A stretch of 64,000 bases of DNA from Delphinapterus leucas (GCF_002288925.2 NW_022098057.1:66526193-66590192); one strand, 5' to 3'; positions 11,778 to 24,455 are shown, counted from the first letter of the stretch. Numbers and translations: made by a program. The notes: a model not told the origin generated them from the letters alone.

Positions 11778-12600
11778 AAATAGATTTTTTCTCATTGAAA
11801 TAAAAAGTAACCTTAATATTAATTTTAAGGTATATTTTAATACAAAAGTATATTTTCAAGTGTCCCACTAAAATTAAGAGGTATTACAGAAAAGTAAGAA
11901 TTTAATATATACTATACATTTAAAAGAAATGGAAAAATTTCACTAGACTTCAGAAATAATTATAACTTTCTCCTCATATAGAAATGAACAAGTTATGTTG
12001 GATGTCTCAACTCCTACATTATTCTGGGGAAATATATTTAACATCTAATGAGATATCAATGCTCTGTATGAAATGGGAACACCTTCTAATTTTCAATTTC
12101 ACATTGCATCACATAAGTGGAACGTATTCTTTGGAAAAGGAGCTAAGGAGATCTCATGTTCTTTACGTTTTAGATTCTCTTCTCTAAGTTTTAGCTGTTC
12201 AGGTTGTCTCTTGTCAACATGTTTACATAAAACCTTCTAAGAAATCAGAATGTACTGGCTAGATTTGTGACTGGAATTCACATGGATAGTTTCCATGTAA
12301 TTCTTGCAGCAAAAATGTCTCCTAAACTTAGAAAAATCACAGGAGTACAATGGATTACACATCCCTTGACAACTGAAGGTTTGTGGGTCTTATGCATCTT
12401 GATATCAAGAAACTTCCAACAACCATCTTATAAAGTATATAAGCTTCTGGTATAACTACATTGTTTAGGAAATGCTAATCAGCTAATCCAAGGGAAAAAA
12501 ACTCACCGTCACTCCCCCAATGCAAATTTTCCTCTTTATAGATAAGTTTTGTGTGCATACTAATTGTGATGTTTAATACTGACTTGAAGTTAGACCAGTT
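11778..12600. other. Unique AT-rich DNA
   Basis: Frames of 62-67 codons (11984-12187, 12267-12455) have no recognisable motif. No repeat was identified. Confidence 0.4.
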
Positions 12601-12601
12601 A

Positions 12602-12688
12602 CTTCCCTTCCTCCCTTTCTTCTTTTCTTCTTTCCTTTCTTCCATTCTTCCTTCTTTCCTTCCTTCCTAGCTTCTTTCTGTGCAGCAT
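12602..12688. repeat. (CTTT/CCTT)n pyrimidine tract
   Basis: An imperfect pyrimidine-only tract of CTTCC and CTTTC units. Confidence 0.88.
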
Positions 12689-14279
12689 ATTTTACTAGAA
12701 TTTAGATGGGTAACAAGACCCGCCCTATTTCCTCTATTTCCAGTCAGACAGCTCTTGCATTGGAAAAAGACTGAGACTTAGAAAAACTGGCAGCATGAAG
12801 AACCAAGAGCTGATTATAAAGTTACCCTAAAACTGAGGTTTTTTGTCTTCCCCTAATCCATCAAGAAAGTATATCATATTGTTAATATTCATGCAAAAAC
12901 TATTATTCAGAGTAGACGAAGTTTCCATTGAAGAGTGACCTTCTTATTTCCCAACAAAGACTGAAGCACTTATTGGGCCTAGATATACATACCACAGAAA
13001 TCTCAGAGGACAGAGGCATGGGTTAGAGCAAATTGTGCTGTCGGGATATGATAAATCTAGAAAAATCTAAAACATGGCTGGTGTTATAATTTCTAACACC
13101 TGTAATATAAAAGAATTTTATGATATCTGGCTGTTTAGCCAGTTTTAAATTTAAAGTTTTGGCATCAGACAGACATAGTCATAAATTTTTCACACGTCTG
13201 AGTACATAATAAAGGAAAACATTTCTAATAAAAATACTAAAGCCCGATGTTTCTTTCAGAAAGTATCACATCTGTTCCTTTCAGTTCCCATTTCCAACAC
13301 TCTAATCTATTCTCTTAACAACTGTAGCTTGAATAAATAATACTGATCTCTACTCCTCAAGTTTAAGTTCTATCCAATTAATTCCTCACACTGCCTCCAG
13401 AAGAGTCTATGCAAAATAATACCTTTGTTCAGTTTATTTTAAAAAATGTTTAAAATAAACTATTAATAACTCAAGGTAAACTTGGATTCAGAAACTTCTA
13501 TAATCAGGCACTTATATACCATCTTAATCTCAATTTCTTATCTTCACATGAACACAATCTCCAACCTAGTTTAAATGGTTTCCCTCGGATGTAAATAACT
13601 TTTAAGGTCTTATCTCCACAGTGTTACTTATACTCTTCCCAACTGTATGCATCTCCCATTTTGGTCTATCTATTTAAATTTTATCTTTTTCAAAATCCAC
13701 TTTACAGTCATCACTTAACTGAATTCTTTGTGAAAATACCTAATCCAAAGAAGTCTCTTTCTTTTCTGATCCCCAAGAACGTAGCTTTAAATTGTCTATG
13801 TCTGACCTTTGCTTGCCATTAGTCATATATTCAGCGTCTTACGTGTGACTTTATAATGTCAGTTAAATTTTTCATGTGTACCTTTACCTACTCTACATTA
13901 GTGATGTGTTACTGAAGTCTAGTGCTTTGCTTTTATTATATTCTCAGTACAGCTGGTTTACTGGTTTATGTATTAATCAATATAATTGTGGACACCATCA
14001 AGAACCATGAGTTATTGATACAATTTTATATTATACTCCATCAAACTTCTCTGTGCAAAAATGGAAAGGCAGGCTTGGATTTAGTTTAGGGTATTTTATA
14101 TCATATTAGAAAAGTGCTGATTATCTGAAATTACTAAATTAATATGTGATTTAGTTAATAAATTAATATAATGTGATTTAAACTGCCTCAGCAGTTGTTT
14201 TTTTCTCTTGTTCTGAATTTGTTAAAGCAATCTTTATGTTTTCAAGAATGAATAAATGCCCAAGAAGAAGAAAAAATAA
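12689..14279. other. Mostly unique; possible L2 remnant
   Basis: No gene is visible. The stretch at about 13240-13960 is weakly reminiscent of an L2 LINE 3' half (TCTATCCAATTAATTCCTCACACTGCC-like and a later TTTGCTTTTATTATATTCTCAGTACAG-like segment), too divergent to be sure. Confidence 0.3.
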
Positions 14280-15250
14280 TCAAATATAAGTGAACTGCCT
14301 TATCATACCCCAGAAAAACAAAACAAAGCAAAATATAAAGCTACTGTAATCACATCATATAGATTGTTATGGGAATAAAAAACAGTTAAGTGGAACAAAA
14401 TAGAGAATAATGAAAATATAAATCCCAGTTTATATATGCGATTTTAACAAAGAATGAAGATGATATTTTAATAAATGGAGAAAATTATTGACTGTTGAAT
14501 AAATGATGCTGGTATCTATCTGGAATAAACTGAATTTACACCCTTATCTTAAAATGAGAATATAAAAATAAAGTTGGTTAAAACCTAAATGTAAAAAAAT
14601 AAAAGAAATTTTCATAAGAAATCTTAGAACGCTACTTGTACTATTAGAAAAAGAGAAAAGTTATTAACTAAAACTAAAAGCTCAGAAGTTTTAAATCACA
14701 AATAAATACATTTAAGTATACACATACATTTTAATAAAATAGATGGTAATTGATATCACAAGTTAAATCAAAATGATATGGCAATGTCTATTAAAATACA
14801 AAAAGTATTCAGCAATTCCATTTCTAATAATCTGTTTCACAGAAAGTATAGCACATAAGTATATGGATATTTATTACAGTATTATTTATGTTGGCCCCAA
14901 ATACTCAAAACACAGTTAATACCTACTAATAAGTAAATGGTTGGATGCATTTTACTATATTCATATTTAGAAATATCACAAAGTCTTTAAGAAGAATTAA
15001 TTAGAGCATATCAGGTGATTTAAAGGGATCCTCATGTTGTATATATGAGTAGAAAGACCAGGACACTAAACGTGTATAATTTGATATTGTTTGTATAAAA
15101 GCAAAAGCAAAATGTATACATTTATTTGCACACAAGCATATATCATATATCATGTAGTATATAGTTACACGAGTATACAGGAAACTATGGAAAACATTGC
15201 TTTGGTAATATGAGATACTTGGGTGCTTAATAGTAATTTATTGGAGAAAG
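14280..15250 (+). mobile_element. Old L1 (L1M-type) ORF2 3' part
   Basis: L1 phrases appear in order at high divergence: GAATAAATGATGCTGGTATC, TAAAACCTAAATGTAA, CAGCAATTCCATTTCTAATAATCTGTTTCACAGAAAG, TATTTATTACAGTATTATTTATG and TATTCATATTTAGAAATATC. Frames are fully broken. It is a pre-cetacean fossil. Confidence 0.55.
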
Positions 15251-15389
15251 AAGCATTGAAAAAAATAAGCAAAAGGGAAATGGGAAGGAAAATAGCTTGT
15301 AAAAATACAGCTCTGTATGATATAATCACATTCATGCTTTTCTGTTTACATATACATTCCACAATATATAAATTATATATTTGGAACAT

Positions 15390-15556
15390 AATTGGAACAT
15401 ATATATGTCACACATATGATTATATATGTGGAATATATATGAATATATGTTAGCATATAGGAGGATATGTGTGTAGTGTGTGTGCACATATATATCTATA
15501 TCTATATATATATTTCTTCATGTATATATATATAAAGGGAGAGAGAGAGAGAATTT
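15390..15556. repeat. AT-rich microsatellite with (GA)n
   Basis: Repeated TATATG/GAATATAT motifs are followed by TATATCTATATC and a GAGAGAGA run at 15538-15553. Confidence 0.8.
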
Positions 15557-15609
15557 TCATAAAATTAAATGCACTGGGGAGAGTATAAGGTGATACCAAA
15601 CTTTAGAGG

Positions 15610-16100
15610 CCTTCTACCCATGATATATGTCTGCCATATTTATCAACATTCAACCTTTAAAATGTACAATCCAGTTCTAGAAATGTACCCCTTGGGAATT
15701 CTTGCTAACACTCTTTTAAGTACTTCTTCTAAACACTTTATATACATAAATATATAAAATAATGAAATAAAATAATAAAAATAAAATTAAAGTAATTAAA
15801 AATAGAAATGTATGGCAGCATTGTAATAGAAAAAAAACAAAAAGCACAAGCAAAAGAAAAATATAATAAAATGAAGGTAAGTAGGTTAAGACTCTGTGCT
15901 TCCACTGCAGGGGGCATGGGTTTGAACCCTGGTGGGGGAACTAAGATCCCCCACGCTGTGTGGTGTGGCCAAAACCAAAACAAAACACAAAATGAGGGTA
16001 AGTATATAAAAATAATTTCAAAGTATATTTAAAAAATACATTTGAGCAATTGGAAAGAATATAGCCATTAAAATGTTTTACTTATAAAAATTAAATGAAA
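15610..16100 (+). mobile_element. Possible old L1 3' fragment, interrupted
   Basis: A TCCAGTTCTAGAAATGTACCCC-like segment and, beyond the SINE, AAAGAATATAGCCATTAAAATG resemble an old L1M 3' region. The SINE at 15884-15988 sits inside it. The evidence is thin. Confidence 0.35.
15884..15988 (+). mobile_element. tRNA-derived SINE, 5'-truncated, with TSD
   Basis: The body GGTTAAGACTCTGTGCTTCC, CACTGCAGGGGGCATGGG, GGGGGAACTAAGATCCC and GTGTGGCCAAAACC matches the CHR-2/Bov-tA-like cetartiodactyl SINE rather than the GGCTTCCCTGG copies elsewhere. The usual 5' head is missing. Near-perfect flanking repeats AAAATGARGGTAAGTA end at 15883 and span 15989-16004, with one mismatch. Confidence 0.88.
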
Positions 16101-16104
16101 ATAT

Positions 16105-17337
16105 AAGCAAAGAGATTAGACAAATAAGAAATAAACCAACAAGAGTTGTATTATTACATTAACTACAGAAGGATGACGTAAAATTTAAGCAGTTAATAAT
16201 AAAAATAGAAGTATTTTTAAAAACCCAATTTGTATGTACTTTGAGAAGAAAACAATATTCAACTTTGAAGTTTAGGTAAATAGGCATTATCCCTGAAATT
16301 AAATTTTACTGAGTCTTTCTCACAATGCTGATAACTATCTGATTCCTTGAAAACCGAGCTGCACAGTATTTTCTATTCTTCACTGCTCTTTTATATTCGT
16401 GTGTGTATGCATGTGATGGAAAACCTTTGGTTGGAAAACAAGTCCTATTTAGCAATGCCACTTATTTTTTGAGCATAAAATACAAATGTACATGTTTAAT
16501 AAGAAATAAATTTTCTTATAAATGAATTTATTTCTTAACATTGTTGTAAAACACTTTCCCAGAAACGTGTCAATTATTTTACCTACTAAAGCTGAACAGC
16601 TTCAACTCAATGGTAGAATAAACACCTCAATACCTGCAGCTGTTCAGGGGGTTCTAAGACACAATCTGGGAGAACAATCATGTTTGTTCAAGACATGCCT
16701 TTTTTCAATTTGTTGACTCCACCTTCAAAAATTTCAAGATTCCTCTTATATGAACATGAATTGTTCATCATTTTTAACAATTTTCAATACTTTAGTTATG
16801 TATAAATCAAATATTATACTGCTTTTAATTAGGTTTTTTAAAAAACCTTCTGAATAAAAGCAAGAATTGTAAAATATTACAATCATTAGCAAAATGTTTT
16901 TGAACTTTAATTGCCAGTTTCATCTGGACTCTGACTTCATTTTCCTTGCATTCAATTACCCAAATACCCCAGATTATTAAATTTGTGATGAAGTGCAATT
17001 TCTCCTAGAAGGCTGTCCTGATAAGTTGCACTGAACTCTTATCTCCTTTGTCTTCCTACAATATTATGGCTACTAAATAACTAAGAACTTACCATTATCA
17101 TATAAATACTATCTTGAACTTAGGGTTTACATTTTGGGGGATTGTGTTTTTAGAGACCAAAGTCGCTGTTTGAAAATTGTGTATTTCAGCTCCCTAACAG
17201 AATTTTGGGCATTACCTTTATAAATACTTATTTAATGAGTATGTGATTAAAAATCAAAAGGTTAGAATTATATTTAATAGGAAAATACTAGATGAATCCT
17301 TACTGAATTCAGAAATTAAATAAAGAGGCACACTTTC
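16105..17337. other. Unique AT-rich DNA
   Basis: No gene or confident repeat is seen. A 64-codon frame at 16522-16716 has no motif. Confidence 0.4.
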
Positions 17338-17445
17338 TGCTCTGGACCTCCAATGTGAGGATATTTGGAGATAAGGCCTTCAGGAGTTAATTAGATTTAG
17401 ATGAGATTATGAAGGTGGGGCCTTCATGATGGGATACGTGCCACA
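17338..17445 (+). mobile_element. MaLR-type LTR fragment
   Basis: The run GACCTCCAATGTGAGGATATTTGGAGATAAGGCC through TTAGATGAGATTATGAAGGTGGGGCC and CATGATGGGAT is typical of the interior of MLT1/MST LTRs (ERVL-MaLR). Neither LTR terminus is recognisable. Confidence 0.6.
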
Positions 17446-17679
17446 AATTTTACTCAGCGTTGTCTTAAATCACACTAAGCTAGTATGGTAAAGCTAGTCC
17501 CTAAATAAACAGCACAAATAGATTAATTTATTCCATATTGGTATACTTATTTAGAATATGGAATTGTCCATGTTTACCAGACAATAAACTATGAAGTGAC
17601 AATTAGATCAATTGAATGATCATATCTGAATAAAAATATAAATACATTACATATCTATATGTCACTTCCTATATACCAA

Positions 17680-18500
17680 CCAAAATATCCTGGACCAAAT
17701 AATTATTAAAATTAAAACTTTAAAAGAGCTAGAAAAAAAAAGTAAATTGTTTTAAGAATATTGTGGTTGAAAGTCTTTTTAAGCATGACATAACATCCAG
17801 CAGTCATATAGGAAAAGGTTATTGCTTGACAACATAAAAATTATAACAAATAAGATGAGAAAAAGTACTAGATTTGAAGCAACTCTCACTGACCACCAGA
17901 ATACTGTCTAAATTATGGTACATACTGATACACATTGCTGAATGAATATTCTTTCATGAGAAAGATTCTTATTAATCAATAATACAAAGGTGTACAACTT
18001 TATAGAAAAATAGTCAAAGGACATCACAGGAAAGCAACAGAAATATCCATCAAGTACATAAACAAATCAACCTTTCCCCTAATTACAGAAATGCATATTT
18101 GATGATCAATAATATACATAATTTTCTGTGTTAGAATAGAAAATATTTTTAAAACTGATATTATTCAGTGTTGCTGAGGATGTGGAGAATAAGGTATTCT
18201 AACACCATGGATATACATTTGGGAAAAAGTTTGGAAACCAGTTTTTCAACACGTTTCAAAATGTAAAATATATGTTCTTTAATGACATGGCAAAATCACT
18301 TCTATTAATTTATCCTAGTGATATATTAGCACATCTAAGCAAAACATATGATTAATAATGTTCATAGTATCATTTAGCCAAAAATTTGAATAAAATGTAA
18401 ATATCTACCAATGAGAGAATTTAAAATATAATTATAGTATGTCCACATGTAATGAAGAAGTTGATGTATTGATTTTTTTAAAGATAACATCGAATGAAAA
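17680..18500 (+). mobile_element. Old L1 (L1M-type) ORF2 end
   Basis: At high divergence the order of L1 landmarks is kept: an AAGTCTTTTTAAGCATGACA segment, CAACCTTTCCCCTAATTACAGAAATGC, GTTGCTGAGGATGTGGAG, CAAAATCACTTCTATTAATTTATCC and ACCAATGAGAGAATTTAAAATATAATTATAGTATG. No frame survives. Confidence 0.55.
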
Positions 18501-18649
18501 AGCAAAATGGCAAACTTTTTTCTTTTTCTCTTTTTCAATAGCATAGAGATTCTGGAAGATGCATAAGAATCACTGGGGAAAAAATGTATATCCTTTTTGT
18601 ATGGTTGCAACATTTGCTGTGCCAGGTAATATTTTAAAAGTAAGAAAAA

Positions 18650-19300
18650 AATAAAATCAATAAAACCAAAAGTTGGTACTTTCAAAAGATCAACAAGATT
18701 GACAGCTCATTACCTAGATTAATAAACAAATAAAAACGGATTCAAGTTATTAAAAACAAGAATGAAAAAGAGACATTACTACCTGACTTAGAGAAATACA
18801 AATGATTGTAAAGGAACACTATGAACAACTATATGCCAACAAATTAGATAACATTGATGAAATGGACAAAGCTCAGAAAGATACAAATTACAGAACTGAC
18901 TCAAGAATAAACAGAAAACCTATTAAAAATAAAGAGACTGAATTAGTATTTAAAAAGCAATAAACAACAACAACAAAAAACCCTAAGGGAATCTTAGGCC
19001 AAGATGTCTTCACTGGTGATTTCTACTAAACATTTAAAGAAGAATTAACATCTATACTTCATAAAGCCTCCCAAAAGTAGAAGAGGAGGAACATGTCCAA
19101 AGTCATTCTATGAAGGCCAGTATTAATCTCATACCAAAACCAGACAAAGACATCAAGAGCAAAGAAAATTATAACCCAATATCTCCTATGAATTATAGAG
19201 ACAAAATCCTCAGCAAAATACTAGCAAACTGAATTAAACAAAATATAAAAACAATTATACTAAATGAAATTTATCCCAAGAATGTAATTTTTTACATGGG
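18650..19300 (+). pseudogene. L1 ORF2 mid-region fossil
   Basis: With frame changes, the translation follows L1 ORF2 between endonuclease and reverse transcriptase. After a lysine-rich LVFKKQ segment come KNPKGILGQDVFTGDFY-like, SFYEGQYXSHTKTRQRHQEQ frameshifted stretches and an NYNPISPMNYRDKILSKILAN-like segment in which one codon reads as a change. The DNA phrase AAATCCTCAGCAAAATACTAGCAAACTGAATT is diagnostic. It ends abruptly near TTTATCCCAAGAATG. The piece lies 3' of an unrelated L1 3' end, so it is a separate, older insertion. Confidence 0.75.
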
Positions 19301-19332
19301 CTGAAAATTACCACCTTTCACAAGGACTAAGA

Positions 19333-20010
19333 GAAGACAAATCTCACCAGTTAGAACAAGTTGGGTCTATGTCTGACATTGCAAGAGAGAATTGGTCTTT
19401 ACAAAATGCAACAGAATATGTGCAGTTTCAAGTAGCTGTCACCAAAACATCTTTCTTAACCCACTAGAAGAATGAAAAACAGCTTCAGGAATCTGAAAAA
19501 AATGTTTTGGATAAGTTATTTTTAGCATTAAAGAAGCCTAAAAGTGCTTTTAAAAGAAACTAAAGAATGGAAAGGGAAGTAAGTAAACTTATACAGGAAA
19601 AAAAATATTAGAAAGCTCTAAAGAAAGTTTTATGAAGCCTCTGGGTAGACATTTGTAGAAGATTAGGCTGCACTTGTTGAAGAAATATTAATAGATGCTG
19701 GGATCTTGGGTTTGGGTGTAACAAAATGTATCAGTAAATGGAGACCATTTAGGAGATGAATAAATGTATTGAAGAACTTGATAGAGTTGAGTTAAATATT
19801 TACGTGAAAACTCTTGAGGAAGAAAAAAACAAATGCACACTAAAATAACTGAAGAAGATGAAATAACAGATGCACTTAAAGGTTGTATGACAAGTCACCA
19901 AGCTGAGAAAGCTTCAATCTAGTTGGGCGAGGAAGAACCAAAAACCCCACACACATGAGAGAAGGAGAAGCAACAGCTCTGGTAGAAACTTCAAGTCCTT
20001 CCTAAGGTAA
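19333..20010 (+). pseudogene. Broken coiled-coil-like pseudogene, parent unknown
   Basis: Several consecutive open segments in changing frames have coding-like, heptad-rich composition. The first, at 19333-19466, includes EDKSHQLEQVGSMSDIAREN and WSLQNATEYVQFQVAVTKTS. Next comes NEKQLQESEKNVLDKLFLAL. Later there is EMNKCIEELDRVELNIYVKT followed by LEEEKN, then EDEITDALKGCMTSHQAEKA. Stops and frameshifts separate them, and no splice-like boundaries are seen, which suggests a decayed processed pseudogene of a coiled-coil protein. I cannot name the parent. The region to 20510 could be its former 3' UTR. It is not L1 by phrase matching. Confidence 0.45.
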
Positions 20011-20510
20011 ATCAAGAAAAATAAATGAAATTTTTGCCAAACATCCAATTTAGAGAGAATTTATTCTGCAGTGAGAGAGGGAAATCTTTCCAAAGCACAT
20101 GACAAAATCAACCATTCAGGTGAAGAGCTGATCTTCTATAAAATACAACCAAAAATTCTCTTAGAAATACTAAAAAAAATTATTTGAGTTTTTCATAGTA
20201 AAACAGTGTGGCATATTTGTTATTGCTACTTAACAATATCATTTATTGATCCAGAAACAACAACTTGTTTCTCACCTCTAAAATAAATTTGAATTTTTTG
20301 TATCCAGCTTGATTGCTGTAGTTGTGATTACACAATTGCCAAAATGGAAGCTCAATAGAATTGTAGTTCTTAGTGTAGTGTTTACAAATGTTGTTTATTT
20401 AAAACTGAATTTCATGGGTAAATTGCCCACTTTTCCTCTATTTGTAGAAAATGTAAGGATAATAATTTTGTCATTGCTATTTAACAATGTCCCATAACAA
20501 CAACTGTGAT

Positions 20511-21484
20511 GAGAGTTTTACATTAGTGGTCTCACAACTGGAGACATTTAAAACTCAAAGTTTACTTCTGGTAACAAATTTACTCTAGTTTTAAGCACGT
20601 TAACTTAAATAAATTGTAGGTTAAACAAAGATAATGTATCGACAAATGAATATGCCAAACTAGGTTACTAAAGAGTGGTTCAAAATAAATATGCTGGTTG
20701 ACTAAATAAATATTCAAGCTAATGTAGATAGCTAGCTATAATTCTCATAGGGACATAATGTGTACTACTTGTAAACAAATTTCTACATCTTAGTCTCTGA
20801 GAATCGTTGGAAAGAAAAAACAAGTTAATATATGGAAAAACATATTAATTTCTGGTTAATAAATGTTAAATGCTATTACAATAGGATAAACTTTCTTAAA
20901 GGAGCTTAAGTTTTTCTTTCTTGAGAAGTAGGTCCTCTATATGAGAAAAGAAAAAATGCTGAGGAGTGTTTATATAAAGAACTCTAGCCACAATAAAACC
21001 ATTTCTTCGTTTCAAACTCTTGAACTAGTGCCCCAGTGGAAACTGGAAGACAGATTTCTATGGTGTTCTGGTTTTAGAGAAAGCTAATAGTAGAATATTT
21101 TGAAGTAATATTAGGGAGACAATAAAAAGAAATAGTTTATCCATACACAGCATGTGGGGATAAGAGCAATTAAATAGGAGATTCAAACAGAGAATACACC
21201 ATTTCCCTTCTACACTAAAGTTGCAATATGCTGATGTAGCTAGCTTCTTAAATAGGTAGCACAAAGACCATTTCCACACTAGATCACTGTTAGGTATTCA
21301 AATATGCACTGGACATAAGAGTGAAATAATGCCATACTTTCTGTGAAATCAGATAATGTTTGAAACAGCAACCCACTGTTCAGCAGGCTGAGCCCAGAAA
21401 GCAAGTCTGAAATGCTTTCTTTCCCTTTATTTGTTTTGTGCCTCACTTCTTATAGAAATCAGAGAGGGGGAAGAATTCTGATTC
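20511..21484. other. Unique AT-rich DNA
   Basis: No gene or confident repeat is seen. Confidence 0.4.
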
Positions 21485-21605
21485 AATTTACTTAATGGAT
21501 GAAGAAACAGGATATTATACATGAAAAGATATATTTAAGGTTTCGTAGCTAGAAACTGGTAACAAAAGAAGTGAAATCCAAGTTACTTCGCAGCTTGTTC
21601 TTTGG
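21485..21605 (-). repeat. MIR-like fragment
   Basis: GGATGAAGAAACAGG, AGATATATTTAAGGTTTCGTAGCTAG and GAAATCCAAGTTACTT correspond to the reverse complement of the MIR core (GATGAGGAAACTGAGG through the tRNA-like end). Confidence 0.5.
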
Positions 21606-22869
21606 TACATTAATGCTGCCCACACAACATCCATAGTCTATGCTTCCTCAACAAATTAGATACTCAATAAACATTATTACTGATTTCATCAAGCCAAAGG
21701 CCAAACTCTTCATGAAAATAAAAGATAAAAGCATTTTGAAGAAAGGGAAAATAAAGTTATAATATCAAGAAGTAAATAAGATAATTGCTAACATTGGAAA
21801 ACTTTATGACTAATTCCATGTCCTCATACAAGATAAAGGTACAATAATTATACCTCATTTACAAAGTACAAGATGACCTAGCACTTAAGAACGTGAATAA
21901 AAATACTTTCCAACTTTTCTTTAAAACCATCTAATATGGTCAGACACAGAGAATTAATGGATTGGCATTTCTCTTTAAGTAAATAAAAAGCTGAGAATTC
22001 AGAGTACTTATAGACACAATCTTTCTGTGTATGAAACAACCTAAAATTTGTACACATTTCAGGCTTTATGGTAATGAATACAATTACACTAATTTTTTTT
22101 AAAAACTAGCATTGCTAACATAGGTTCTATAAAAATACATTTAAGAACTGAAAAACATATGAAGACACTTTTTTTGTTATTCTATAAGAGTTTTTGTTAT
22201 TTTATGTTCCTCTATTTGCTATTAGTTCCTGACAATACCAATGTCAACATGTAAGAAAATAATTATTGTACACAGAAAACATCAAAATGTATTTTAAATA
22301 CATTTCTGTACTTTGTATTTTGTTTACAAAGAGCTACAAACCCACTGTAGAAAATTGTTTCTATAACAATTGTTAGGACAATTGTTTGGACAATTGTTTC
22401 CATAACATTCTTCTTGTGTTTATACAAATAGGAATACATATGTATGTACATACTTGAATGCATTTAATTTAATAATGCTAAATTAATAATAATAAAGCAT
22501 TTTGATGGATACTATCAAATTGCTCTGTGAAAAGATAGTATATTTCAACAAGTAGTTTCATCAGCTTGCCAATTCAATAGTCAAGAAAAAGCCCTCTATG
22601 TCATTTTAATGCATTTATCAGTAAGGTGAATGTTTTATCTCACATTTTCTTGTCCTTATTTGGGGAGAAAAGAGGGCCAAAACACTTGAGTTTAATGTAT
22701 TTAATATTTTTAAGTCAAAGTTTAGGAAAAGCCAAACATGTTTCTATCCCCTAGTTATAAATTAATTCTTGTCCATTACTTTTCCCTCAAATTTTATTAT
22801 TCTGTTGATAACAAGTTGTATTGATCTAATTTTTAAGCCATTAATTATTGGCTGCTTTTAAGAGTTGAG
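21606..22869. other. Unique AT-rich DNA
   Basis: No gene is seen. It contains the ACAATTGT palindrome cluster at 22351-22406. Confidence 0.4.
22351..22406. repeat. Repeated ACAATTGT palindromes
   Basis: The self-complementary core ACAATTGT occurs three times about 13 bp apart in the string ATAACAATTGTTAGGAC-AATTGTTTGGAC-AATTGTTTCC. Together they form a small tandem and inverted repeat. Confidence 0.75.
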
Positions 22870-23090
22870 GTTCTAGAGCATAGGTCCCCTTGGTGTTACT
22901 CTGATTTTACCAGTTACTGGTACATGCGTTTTACAGTTTAAACAATTTGCCTCACTTTTCTATGACAGATTTCTCATTTTGTAAATCAGGCTGTTAATAA
23001 TTACAACCTCCTAGCTTTGGTGCTATGATTATATAACACAAGTAAAGCATCTAGCAATATGCTTAAACATAATAAGGTTTAACAAAATGT
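22870..23090 (+). repeat. MIR-like fragment
   Basis: A TTTAAACAATTTGCCTCAC segment, a TTTGTAAATCAGGCTGTTAATAATTACAACCTC segment and an AAGTAAAGCATCTAGCAATATGC segment follow the MIR order. Confidence 0.5.
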
Positions 23091-23389
23091 AGTTCAAGCA
23101 TTAAATATAATAATATATTGATACAATGATAATGGTAATATAGAATATCTAGTTGTGTTCATACTACCTATGTGATTTCTCTTCTTTATTTCTAATAAGA
23201 CACCCTAACATGAATAGTTCCAAAGAAACAGCTAAAGGAAGGGTTTGAGTTCTACATTCACCTTCCTTAATACTCCTGATTTTATATCTAACCACATTAT
23301 ATGGGTATGGTTTTGACATCAAGGGTGGGCCACAAATCAAATTTGAGAAAATATTTTCTTGAGCTTAAACTTTATAGTTCTCTCATTTA

Positions 23390-23515
23390 GCTGAGTAATC
23401 ATGGTGATCTGGGTTAAATCCAAGCTTGTCAATTTGCTAGCTATGTGAGGTTACTAACTAAACTTCAATTTCTTCATCTGAAAAAATAGAGATTAAATTG
23501 TATAAGACAAAACAA
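23390..23515 (+). repeat. MIR-like fragment
   Basis: GATCTGGGTTAAATCCAAGC, TGCTAGCTATGTGAGGTTACTAACTAAACTTCAATTTCTTCATC and AAAATAGAGATTAAA match the MIR head and core at high divergence. Confidence 0.55.
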
Positions 23516-23534
23516 AAATTAATTTGGAAATGAT

Positions 23535-24455
23535 GTCAACAGCACAGCAGCAAAAGCCACTTATTTTTGTCCCTCCCTTCAATAACAAAAATTAGGTAAC
23601 TATCCATGAACAGAAGTGCCTTTGTGGAAGTTGTGGGATCCAGCACCATATTCCAAGGGACCAATTAGAAGTCACCCACCTGTGCACTGGGTAATAAGCA
23701 AACAGACTTCAGTATTAGTTGTAGAAACTACAGGAGACTATGAACCACCTCTAGCTCCTCTTGGCTGTGGTATGGGAGTGCCTGCAAAACACTAACTTGG
23801 GGAATCACCTAATAACGAGAGAGCCTTTGTGAAAGTTCAGGTTCCCACTAGAGGAAAAAAGCATTCCACTGGAGTAAAAAAGGTTTGAATGCATTGGAGT
23901 GGGTAAGAGGAACAACTTGACTTTGCCAGCATCATACCACCCCTGAGATGGCACAGCCCATGGCTTCTCCTGCAGGGGAAAGAGAAAGCCAGTGAGTGAA
24001 TGTCTGACTTCCCCAACTGTGTGGGATGCTGCTGTAGAGACTCCTTTCTTTGTCAAAGCTTTCAGAACCTTGTTGTGAGGGCTCCATAACTGAGGGGAGG
24101 GAGCAGATCAGGAGAGGAGTATATGCCCACAGAGTGCCATATGCCAAACAACACCTGCCTTTAATCTGTGGCTGGCTTCCTGTGAGCACTCCCTAAGGCA
24201 GGAGCCAGAGCTCTGGTAGACAGGGAGCAAGCACAGAAGACATGCCAGCCAGGGTCCGTTGGCAAGGGGGAAACTGCAAACTTGAGCTGTAGTGCCACCT
24301 TCAGGAAAACAAAAGAGAGGCCACCAGCCAGCCTGGGGTGCTGTAGATTCTAGAGAAGACATATAAGCTTAAGAATTCTGCCACAAAAGGGAACAAGAGT
24401 CATGGAGCAGGTATATCCTTATAAGGTCTGAGAAAGCCTCACAATGTACAGCAGG
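23535..24455 (+). other. GC-richer block, possible L1 5' region
   Basis: This ~920-bp stretch is visibly less AT-rich than its surroundings and ends exactly where recognisable L1 ORF2 starts. Phrases such as ACAGGAGACTATGAACCACC, GGGGAATCACCTAATAACGAG and GGAGCCAGAGCTCTGGTAGAC have the style of the 5' UTR/ORF1 leader of older mammalian L1s. Frames of 83-85 codons on the minus strand lack motifs. Assignment to an L1 5' end is an inference; a non-L1 retroelement or unique DNA remains possible. Confidence 0.4.
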
